Below are positions 1 through 6,657 of a DNA stretch of 14,043 nucleotides, piece by piece; the first letter of the stretch is position 1; each line of letters begins with the position of its first letter. The position numbers were made by a program, and so were the translations under genes. Source of the DNA: an uncultured Prevotella sp. (GTDB lineage: Bacteria; Bacteroidota; Bacteroidia; Bacteroidales; Bacteroidaceae); the NCBI GenBank assembly GCA_937916405.1, contig CALFUF010000110.1:1-14043 (forward strand). The letters are read 5' to 3'. The notes beneath the pieces were generated by a model. That model had not been told where the DNA came from, searched no databases, and saw only the letters and a program-made list of their open reading frames with translations.

Positions 1-69
1 AAATGAAGAGGCAAGGGTTAAACTAAAACACTTGTACCCTTTAGTCAACTTTTAGGCTTTACAGACTAC

Positions 70-144
70 TAGATTGCTCAGCAATTTAAGTTAGATTGCA
101 AAGTAATTTAAGTTAGATTGCATAACAATTTAATCTAAATTGCA
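70..144. repeat. 22-bp-period array of imperfect dyads upstream of rpoD
   Basis: Three units start at 83, 105 and 127, exactly 22 bp apart. The first two share an identical 18-bp core, AATTTAAGTTAGATTGCA (83-100 and 105-122). The third is a variant (127-144). A further partial copy, TAGATTGC at 70-77, keeps the same phase. Each unit is itself an imperfect inverted repeat: CAAT[T]TAA-G-TTA[G]ATTG at 82-98, and CAATTTA-ATC-TAAATTG at 126-142 with perfect 7-bp arms. Dyads repeated about every two helical turns look like an array of sites for a dimeric DNA-binding protein. It lies about 250 bp before the rpoD -7 box, so it could equally belong to a gene beyond the left edge. The repeat is directly visible; the operator role is inference. 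Confidence 0.7.
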
Positions 145-249
145 ATTAATACAATGATAGTTGTCAGAAATAAATGATATGAATAACAATAAGAAAAGAT
201 TTGAATACCAAAAGCAAAATAACTCTCACTCGAACGTGCAAATGACTTA

Positions 250-265
250 GAAAACAGCAGTTTTC
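250..265. other. small perfect stem-loop in the region before rpoD
   Basis: GAAAAC-AGCA-GTTTTC forms a 6-bp stem with a 4-nt loop. It begins on the last base of the stop codon of a 23-codon ORF (179-250). It is followed by CCCTTA rather than a T-tract, so it is at best a weak terminator for whatever lies upstream. The stem is AT-rich and short enough to be chance. Confidence 0.3.
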
Positions 266-390
266 CCTTACTAATCGACAAATTTGCTATATTTTCGTAC
301 AATTGTAATTAAAGTCAAAGAAAGTCCCCTATTTAAACTTTTTTAAGAAAAATATTGGGTGTATGGAGAACAACGTATTGAAATTTTTCG

Positions 391-398
391 TAATTTTG
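391..398 (+). promoter_or_regulatory. rpoD promoter -7 element
   Basis: TAATTTTG matches the Bacteroidota -7 consensus TAnnTTTG. By the usual geometry transcription would start near 402, leaving a leader of about 68 nt before rpoD. No TTTG stands 19-21 nt upstream (TTG occurs only at 378-380 and 355-357), so the -33 element is weak or absent. The 13 bases TTTCGTAATTTTG at 386-398 recur exactly at 1364-1376 in the promoter of the next gene. Confidence 0.55.
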
Positions 399-410
399 CA
401 TCGTTTTACG

Positions 411-443
411 GTATTAATTAATACATACACTTGATTTTCAAGT
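411..443 (+). promoter_or_regulatory. palindrome and hairpin in the rpoD leader
   Basis: The likely untranslated leader contains a perfect 14-bp palindrome, GTATTAATTAATAC (411-424). Five bases later comes a 6-bp hairpin, ACTTGA-TTT-TCAAGT (429-443). Both lie between the inferred start near 402 and the start codon at 470. They could be an operator or RNA structures affecting translation. The sequences are perfect inverted repeats, but the region is AT-rich, so no role is established. Confidence 0.4.
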
Positions 444-469
444 AGTTAAGGAAAAAGAGAGAAGTTTAA

Positions 470-1342
470 ATGAGACAATTAAAGATTCAAAAGAGTATTA
501 CGAATCGCTCAAGTGAGGCACTGGATAAGTATTTGGTGGAAATCGGTCGTGCTCCTCTGATCAGTATTGACGAGGAAATCGAGCTTGCCCAGAAAATCCG
601 CAAGGGCGGTCCTGAGGGTGAGCGTGCCAAAGACAAGCTGGTGACGGCTAACTTGCGATTCGTGGTATCAGTAGCTAAGCAGTATCAGCATCAGGGATTG
701 ACGCTGACTGACTTGATTGATGAGGGTAACATTGGCTTGATCAAAGCCGCACAGAAGTTTGACGAGACACGTGGTTTTAAGTTCATCTCTTATGCTGTAT
801 GGTGGATTCGTCAGAGCATCCTGCAGGCTATTGCCGAGCAGAGCCGTATCGTTCGTCTCCCCCTGAATCAGGTGGGTAGTCTGAACAAGATTAATCACGA
901 GATCAACAAATTCGAGCAGGAGAACCAGCGTCATCCGTCTGTCTCCGAGTTGAGTGAGGCAACGAATCTGGATGAGGAGAAGATTGGACAGAGCTTGATG
1001 GCTGACGGTCATCATGTGTCTATCGACGCTCCGTTCCAAGATGGTGAGGATAACTGTATGCTGGATGTGATGGCAAGTGGCGAGGACTCCCGCACGGACC
1101 GTCAGGTAGACCATGAGTCGATGGCTCAGGAGTTGAACACGGTGCTGCAGAAAGTGCTGAAGGACCGTGAGATCACCATTATCCGTGAGTGTTTTGGTAT
1201 CGGCTGTCACGAGAAGGGTCTTGAGGAGATTGGCGACCGTCTGGGACTGACCCGTGAGCGTGTTCGTCAGATTCGTGAGAAGAGCATCGCCAAGCTCCGT
1301 GAATCGGGTAACGCACGAATTTTGATGAAATATTTAGGTTAA
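470..1342 (+). CDS. rpoD: Primary RNA polymerase sigma factor (sigma-70/RpoD, Bacteroidota type)
   Basis: This is the vegetative sigma factor, which directs core RNA polymerase to housekeeping promoters. The 290-residue protein lacks the long region 1.1 of proteobacterial RpoD. Region 1.2 is at about residues 15-37 (SEALDKYLVEIGRAPLIS). Region 2 spans about 53-124, with the core-binding and DNA-melting segments NLRFVVSVAKQYQ, DLIDEGNIGLIKA, FKFISYAVWWIRQSI. Region 3 follows at about 130-210. Region 4.2 is near the C-terminus, with helix-turn-helix LEEIGDRLGLTRERVRQIRE. The short form is usual for the main sigma factor of Bacteroidota, which reads TTTG/TAnnTTTG promoters. ATG at 470 is preceded by an A/G-rich stretch (AAGGAAAAAGAGAGAAG) rather than a clear Shine-Dalgarno. 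The gene is probably transcribed alone: the next gene has its own promoter 3 nt after the stop, but no terminator is visible, so read-through is possible. Confidence 0.97.
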   Translation: MRQLKIQKSITNRSSEALDKYLVEIGRAPLISIDEEIELAQKIRKGGPEGERAKDKLVTANLRFVVSVAKQYQHQGLTLTDLIDEGNIGLIKAAQKFDETRGFKFISYAVWWIRQSILQAIAEQSRIVRLPLNQVGSLNKINHEINKFEQENQRHPSVSELSEATNLDEEKIGQSLMADGHHVSIDAPFQDGEDNCMLDVMASGEDSRTDRQVDHESMAQELNTVLQKVLKDREITIIRECFGIGCHEKGLEEIGDRLGLTRERVRQIREKSIAKLRESGNARILMKYLG

Positions 1343-1345
1343 TTT

Positions 1346-1376
1346 TTTGTTCCCTCAGAATTATTTCGTAATTTTG
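1346..1376 (+). promoter_or_regulatory. Promoter of the DUF5686-addA-addB operon
   Basis: TTTG (1346-1349), a 19-nt spacer and TAATTTTG (1369-1376) match the Bacteroidota -33/-7 consensus with ideal spacing. Transcription is expected near 1380, essentially at the GTG codon at 1382. Either the message is leaderless or translation starts at the in-frame ATG at 1412. An AATTA-TTTCG-TAATT inverted repeat (1359-1373) overlaps the -7 box. Confidence 0.7.
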
Positions 1377-1381
1377 GGGCT

Positions 1382-3430
1382 GTGAACAAACTAGTATATA
1401 TAAAAATATTGATGGTAGGCATGTTCATATTCATGCCTGCCATTTGTTTTTCTCAAGCGATAAAAGACTCCACGATACTGGAAAAGATGTGGAGTTACAA
1501 GCGTAATTTCGCCAGCAATCATATTGGTGGCACGACCAATTCGTATATGAGGTATACCCTGAATACGGAGCGTCGTAATTTCACCATGTTCCTCGTTCCC
1601 ACGTTGTATGCTGTGGCTAAAGGCGACCGCAAGTATATCTCTGAGATCTATGGTAAGACGGAGATAGTGGATACCCACTCGTTTAAGACCAAATTGCAAA
1701 TCATCAGTAATACCATCCCCCATGACAGACAGGTCAGTGAGGCGTTTACAGATTACCTGACTCCTAATATCTACGACCAGACACTGTATGAGGACAGGCT
1801 ATTGTCACCGTTCTATCGGAGTAATCGTTTCTACTACAAATACAGTATAGATAATGTGAACGGAAACCTTGTCCACGTCTCTTTCCGTCCGAAACTGAAG
1901 AACACCCAGCTGGTGAAGGGTTACGCCTTGGTCAACAAGAACACGGGGCGTGTCGTTTACACCATGTACGACGGAGAGTTCGACATGCTCAAATTCCATA
2001 TTGACGTGGTACTGGGAACCGATGACACCAGTTCCATCCTCCCCCAGCGGTGTACGTCAGACTTGAATTTCAATTTTATGGGTAACCGCATATCCTCCCA
2101 TTTCCTTGCCACGTACAACGCCCCCACTACCCTTCCGGATTCCTTGAATGAATATGAGAGTCGTCCGATGATAGAGTCATTGCGTACTTTCCAGTTGAAT
2201 GAGGAAGAGAAGGAAATCTATCGTCTGCATGATGAGGAGGAAGCGTTGGAAGAAGCGAGGAGGAATAAGGAAAAAGAATTGGAGGACACCCTGAAACCCA
2301 AGAGGCGCACGTTGGGTGATGTCTTGTTTGATATCGGTGACAAGCTGGTGACGAGTTCCCATGCGGATGCCATGGGTGCGGACTTCTCCCTGTCCCCTAT
2401 CCTGAATCCGCAGTATATCAGTTACAGCCGTAGCCGAGGACTGTCCTATAAAATCCAATTGGGTGTCAGGTATAGTTGGAACAAGAAACGCTATCTGACG
2501 ATTAATCCGCAAATCGGATACAACTTCAAGATCAAGCAGTTCTTCCACTACACGCCTATCAGGATGACCTATAATCCCAAGCGTAACGGATATGCGGAGC
2601 TTATCATCGCCAACGACAACCGTATCTCCCATTATAGTATCAAGCAGGCTATCCAGAACATGTATCCTGAAATGGAGGATAAAGACATCGAGCGTGTGAA
2701 TGTGAATTATTTCACAGATAATTATATCAAAGCGCTCAATAATGTGGTGGCTTACGACTGGTTGGAGATCAAGGCTGGTGTGGTATATCACATCCGTAAG
2801 GCGGATAATGTCCAGGCGATGAGAGATTTCAACATGCCCACATCTTATCGCAGTTTCGCACCCACCCTCACCCTGTATATATCCCCATGGAGGCGTGGTC
2901 CTTATCTCACTGTGAATTATGAGCGGAGTATCAAGGGCATTCTCGGCTCCAACTTGGAATACGAGCGTTACGAGTTTGATGCCAGTCACAAATTCAAGTT
3001 AGACCGTCTGCGTCATGTCAATCTCAAAGGAGGTTTCGGACTCTATACCAACAAGGAGACGAGTTATTTCCTCGACTATGCGAATTTCCGTGACCAGAAT
3101 CTGCCTGGTGGATGGGAAGACGAGTGGTCTGGCAATTTCCAGTTGCTGAATAGTGAATGGTATAATACGTCAAGGTATTATCTCCGTGGGCATGCGTCGT
3201 ACGAGTCTCCCCTACTCGTTTGCTCCTTCCTCCCATTGATTGGTAAGTATATCGAGCGAGAGACCATCTATTTCAGTTTACTGTCCATCCAGCATACACG
3301 TCCTTATGCGGAGGTCGGATATGGTGTCACGACCCGTTTTATCTCCATAGGCGCCTTCGGCAGTTTCCTTAATGGCAAACCCAAGGAGTTCGGTCTTAAA
3401 TTCACATTTGAGCTATTCAGAAAGTGGTAA
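1382..3430 (+). CDS. DUF5686-family outer-membrane beta-barrel protein
   Basis: The product resembles the DUF5686 family of Bacteroidota: secreted proteins with an N-terminal periplasmic part and a predicted outer-membrane barrel. Their molecular function is not known to me. Residues 1-26 look like a signal peptide (basic MNKLVYIK, hydrophobic core, cleavage near CFSQA). The DUF5686-like SPFYRSNRFYYKY stretch starts at about 142, followed by a G-YALVNKNTGRVVY segment. About 273-308 is a highly charged, probably helical linker. From about 335 alternating polar/aromatic strands suggest a barrel, and the protein ends in FRKW, an aromatic end as in many barrels. The N-terminal carboxypeptidase-like domain found in some relatives is absent. 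The start is uncertain: GTG at 1382 gives the better, lysine-containing signal peptide, whereas ATG at 1412 would give a 32-nt leader and an uncharged N-terminus. The stop lies 2 nt before the addA ATG, implying an operon. Confidence 0.75.
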   Translation: MNKLVYIKILMVGMFIFMPAICFSQAIKDSTILEKMWSYKRNFASNHIGGTTNSYMRYTLNTERRNFTMFLVPTLYAVAKGDRKYISEIYGKTEIVDTHSFKTKLQIISNTIPHDRQVSEAFTDYLTPNIYDQTLYEDRLLSPFYRSNRFYYKYSIDNVNGNLVHVSFRPKLKNTQLVKGYALVNKNTGRVVYTMYDGEFDMLKFHIDVVLGTDDTSSILPQRCTSDLNFNFMGNRISSHFLATYNAPTTLPDSLNEYESRPMIESLRTFQLNEEEKEIYRLHDEEEALEEARRNKEKELEDTLKPKRRTLGDVLFDIGDKLVTSSHADAMGADFSLSPILNPQYISYSRSRGLSYKIQLGVRYSWNKKRYLTINPQIGYNFKIKQFFHYTPIRMTYNPKRNGYAELIIANDNRISHYSIKQAIQNMYPEMEDKDIERVNVNYFTDNYIKALNNVVAYDWLEIKAGVVYHIRKADNVQAMRDFNMPTSYRSFAPTLTLYISPWRRGPYLTVNYERSIKGILGSNLEYERYEFDASHKFKLDRLRHVNLKGGFGLYTNKETSYFLDYANFRDQNLPGGWEDEWSGNFQLLNSEWYNTSRYYLRGHASYESPLLVCSFLPLIGKYIERETIYFSLLSIQHTRPYAEVGYGVTTRFISIGAFGSFLNGKPKEFGLKFTFELFRKW

Positions 3431-3432
3431 TC

Positions 3433-6400
3433 ATGCGTAAACCTCTTATCGTATACAAAGCCAGTGCGGGTAGCGGAAAGACCTTCACCCTTGCCACAGA
3501 GTATATCAAATTGCTGGTTGTCAACCCGCTCAACTATCGCAACATCCTTGCCGTGACCTTTACCAATAAGGCTACGGAGGAGATGAAGATGCGTATCCTC
3601 AGCCAGCTGTATGGTATCTGGAAAGAACTGCCTGAGTCAGAGAGCTATGTGCAGAAGGTGCGGGAAGAGACTGAGCTCCCTATTCCTACCATCCGAGAGC
3701 GAGCTGGAGAGGCATTACATCTTCTGTTACATAATTATAATAGTTTCCGTGTACAGACTATTGACGCTTTCTTCCAGAGTGTCCTTCGTAACCTTGCCCG
3801 GGAGCTGGATCTGACTGCCAACCTACGGGTAGGACTCAGTGGTGACCAAGTAGAGGAGATGGCTGTCGACCAGCTGATTGACAACCTCAAGCACACTGAT
3901 GTCATCCTGCAATGGCTGCTACACTATATCATGGACAACCTCAGAGAGGACAAAAGCTGGAGTAATAATGATGATAAGAAGACCAGCTTTATCCGTGAGA
4001 TCAAGAACTTCGGCAAAACCATCTTCCGTGACTACTATAAGGAGCATCGGAAGGCGTTGAACGAGAAGATGACAGAGGAAGGCTTCTTTGACGATTACAC
4101 CAAGACGCTTCGTCAGATACGGGATGACGCGAAAGAGAGATTGCTGACCATTGCCTCTACGTATTTCGACACTTTGGAGGAGGAGGGTCTTGATGTCATG
4201 GATATCAAGTACGGAACAAGGGGCGTCTCCTCGTTCTTCCTCAAAATCAGGAAGGGACAGTTCGATCCGTCTATCATCAATTTGACAATCCTCAAAGCGA
4301 TGGAGGCTCCTGAGAACTGGTATAAGAAAGACCATCCTCGTGCGGAGGAAATACACAATCTTGTCCTTCAGACATTGTATCCGATGCTTAGTTATGCTAT
4401 GAAGGAAAGGGAAAGGCAATGGAAACTCTACCAGTCGGCTCAACTGACACTCAGTCATCTCAACAACCTCCGTCTTCTGAGCAGTATCGAGCAGAAGGTC
4501 AAGGATATCAACGACGAGACAAATGTCTTCCTGTTGGGCAATACCCAGCACCTGCTCCATTCCCTCATACAGGATAGTGACGCTCCTTTTGTCTTCGAGA
4601 AGATTGGTGCCCAGTTGCATCATGTGATGATTGACGAGTTCCAGGATACCAGTACGGTGCAGTGGCAGAACTTCAAGGTGTTGATGCAGGAGTGTATGAG
4701 TCATGTAGGCTCCGAGAACCTCATAGTGGGTGATGTCAAACAGAGTGTCTATCGCTGGCGTTCTGGTGACTGGCGCTTACTCAATTCCATCGAGCAGCAG
4801 TTTCCCACGGAGATGATGGAGGTCAAGCCCTTGAAGACCAACTACCGCTCAGAGCGTAACATCATCCTCTTTAATAATGCGTTCTTCTCCGTAGCTACCA
4901 CGCTGGAGCATGACAGTATTGAAGAGCTGAACGATGTGGGTGCCGAACAATTGAGAAATGCGTATGCGGATGTGAGCCAAGAGATACCAGAACAGAGAGA
5001 GAGCAAAGGGTATGTGGATATCCGGCTGTTGTATAACTATTACGACTATCAGGAACGCACTCTTGAAGTGCTGAAAGATACCATCGTCTCATTATTAGAT
5101 AAAGGTATCTCTCAGAATAAGATTGCCATCCTTGTCAGGACGAACGATACCATTAACACCATTTCCAATTATTTCTCCGAGCAGTTACCAGAGGTGAGCA
5201 TCGTGAGTGACGAGGCATTCCGTCTCGAAGCTTCTGTATCTGTCCGGTTACTGGTCAATGCGCTGTTCCTGCTCACCCACCCCACAGACTCCCTGACGAA
5301 AGCCAATATCATCAAGTCATACCATCAGAATGTATTGGGTGATAACCTGTCTGATGCCGAGCTCTTTATCAAGAGTGTGCAGGCGGACACCCTGTTGCCA
5401 GAAGCATATATCGCCCATTTCGAGGAACTGTTGATGCTACCCCTTTATGAGTTGGTAGAGCAACTCTATATCATCTTCGACCTGCACCGTCTGAAAGAAC
5501 AGAGTGCGTATCTCTGTGCGTTCTACGACTGTCTGATGGAGTCCACCAAAGACAATAGCACGGATATTGACGCCTTCATAGAGACCTGGGAACAGGAGCT
5601 TCACAAGAAGACGATACAGAGTGACGAGCTGAACGGTATTCGCATTCTGACGATCCATAAGAGTAAGGGACTGGAATACGACCATGTCATACTGCCTTTC
5701 TGTGACTGGCTGTTGGAGCGTGGAGACACCATCTGGTGTGAGCCGAAGGAGGAGCCTTTCAGTGAACTCCCTGTCGCACCGATTGACTATGGTGAGAATA
5801 AGATGATGGGTACCATCTATGAGTCTGATTACCTGAATGAGCATCTGCAGTTGACTGTTGACAACCTCAATCTTCTGTATGTTGCCTTCACCCGAGCCTG
5901 CAAGAGCCTCTTCGTCATCGGAAAGCGAAAAGCAAAGAATACACGTTCGGCATTGATTGAGCGTGTCCTTCCAGAACTGACATTAGAGGGTGCCGTGCTG
6001 AATGGTATGGAAGATGGGAAGGAGGATATCTCTTTCTCCTATGGCACGCTCTACACAGATAACGATGAGCAACGAAGGACATCAGATAATGTATTCCTGC
6101 AAACATCAGAGCAGATTCCAGTGGAAAATGCCGGCTTCGGCAATAAGACAGAGTTCCGGCAGAGTAACAAGAGTCGGGAGTTTGTAGAGACGGATGAGGA
6201 GACTTCCCAACAGGGCTATATTAAAATAGGTAGTATCCTTCACCACGTATTCTCCACCATCCATACGATAGATGATGTGCCTGGTGCTTTGCAACAGTTG
6301 GAGCAGGAGGGTATTCTCTATGATGAGGATATCACTGCCGCAAAACTGTCGGCACTCCTCACCAAGCGTTTTGCTGACTCCCGGGTTAAGGAGTGGTTCT

Positions 6401-6657
6401 CTGGGAAATGGAAACTGTATAACGAGTGCTCCATTCTCTATACCAATGAGAACGGACAGGTCTGTGAGCGTCGTCCTGATCGTGTGATGTATGATGGCAA
6501 CAGGATGGTTGTCGTAGACTTTAAGTTCGGGCATCCCCGTCCTGAATACCAGGAGCAGGTCAGGGAGTACATGCAGTTATTAAAACAGATGGGACACCAA
6601 CAGGTAGAGGGCTACCTTTGGTATGTGTATAGCAACAAAATAGAGCCAGTCAAATGA
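3433..6657 (+). CDS. addA: AddA-like UvrD/RecB helicase-nuclease subunit
   Basis: This is the ATP-dependent 3'-5' helicase and nuclease subunit of an AddAB enzyme, which unwinds and resects double-strand breaks for RecA loading. Superfamily 1A motifs (1074-residue numbering): Walker A ASAGSGKT (10-17), VTFTNKA (motif Ia), DEFQDTS (401-407), VGDVKQSVYRWRSGD (432-446), LKTNYRSE (467-474), ILTIHKSKGLE (738-748), LLYVAFTRA (814-822). The C-terminal PD-(D/E)XK nuclease has His937/938, Asp1016, Asp1029-Phe-Lys1031, and Gln1042 with Tyr1046. I chose ATG at 3433; an in-frame GTG at 3424 would overlap the previous stop and adds only three residues. No separate Q-motif segment precedes Walker A. The stop overlaps the addB start as ATGA, so translation is probably coupled. 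In Bacillus subtilis addB comes first; here the helicase subunit leads. The name RecB-like would also fit. Confidence 0.92.
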   Translation: MRKPLIVYKASAGSGKTFTLATEYIKLLVVNPLNYRNILAVTFTNKATEEMKMRILSQLYGIWKELPESESYVQKVREETELPIPTIRERAGEALHLLLHNYNSFRVQTIDAFFQSVLRNLARELDLTANLRVGLSGDQVEEMAVDQLIDNLKHTDVILQWLLHYIMDNLREDKSWSNNDDKKTSFIREIKNFGKTIFRDYYKEHRKALNEKMTEEGFFDDYTKTLRQIRDDAKERLLTIASTYFDTLEEEGLDVMDIKYGTRGVSSFFLKIRKGQFDPSIINLTILKAMEAPENWYKKDHPRAEEIHNLVLQTLYPMLSYAMKERERQWKLYQSAQLTLSHLNNLRLLSSIEQKVKDINDETNVFLLGNTQHLLHSLIQDSDAPFVFEKIGAQLHHVMIDEFQDTSTVQWQNFKVLMQECMSHVGSENLIVGDVKQSVYRWRSGDWRLLNSIEQQFPTEMMEVKPLKTNYRSERNIILFNNAFFSVATTLEHDSIEELNDVGAEQLRNAYADVSQEIPEQRESKGYVDIRLLYNYYDYQERTLEVLKDTIVSLLDKGISQNKIAILVRTNDTINTISNYFSEQLPEVSIVSDEAFRLEASVSVRLLVNALFLLTHPTDSLTKANIIKSYHQNVLGDNLSDAELFIKSVQADTLLPEAYIAHFEELLMLPLYELVEQLYIIFDLHRLKEQSAYLCAFYDCLMESTKDNSTDIDAFIETWEQELHKKTIQSDELNGIRILTIHKSKGLEYDHVILPFCDWLLERGDTIWCEPKEEPFSELPVAPIDYGENKMMGTIYESDYLNEHLQLTVDNLNLLYVAFTRACKSLFVIGKRKAKNTRSALIERVLPELTLEGAVLNGMEDGKEDISFSYGTLYTDNDEQRRTSDNVFLQTSEQIPVENAGFGNKTEFRQSNKSREFVETDEETSQQGYIKIGSILHHVFSTIHTIDDVPGALQQLEQEGILYDEDITAAKLSALLTKRFADSRVKEWFSGKWKLYNECSILYTNENGQVCERRPDRVMYDGNRMVVVDFKFGHPRPEYQEQVREYMQLLKQMGHQQVEGYLWYVYSNKIEPVK

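Noticed and set aside
70..144. 22-bp repeats as a CRISPR array
   Set aside because: The period is 22 bp with only 3-4 nt between dyads, so there are no spacers, and no cas gene is present.
668..1210. 180-codon open frame antisense to rpoD
   Set aside because: It is opposite the most conserved sigma regions and has no promoter or recognisable motif.
1343..1381. Intrinsic terminator after rpoD
   Set aside because: A T-run (1343-1348) exists but no stable hairpin precedes it; the T-run instead overlaps the -33 box of the next promoter.
2177..2989. 270-codon open frame antisense to the DUF5686 gene
   Set aside because: It lies entirely opposite a gene with a signal peptide and family similarity, and its translation is Ile/Val/His/Arg-rich with no recognisable domain. 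It is a shadow of codon bias on the other strand.
3424..3432. GTG at 3424 as the addA start
   Set aside because: It would overlap the previous coding end and add three unconserved residues. ATG 3433 directly precedes the KPLIVYKASAGSGKT stretch.
3919..4704. 261-codon open frame antisense to addA
   Set aside because: It covers conserved AddA sequence including the DEFQDTS motif. Its own translation shows no family features.
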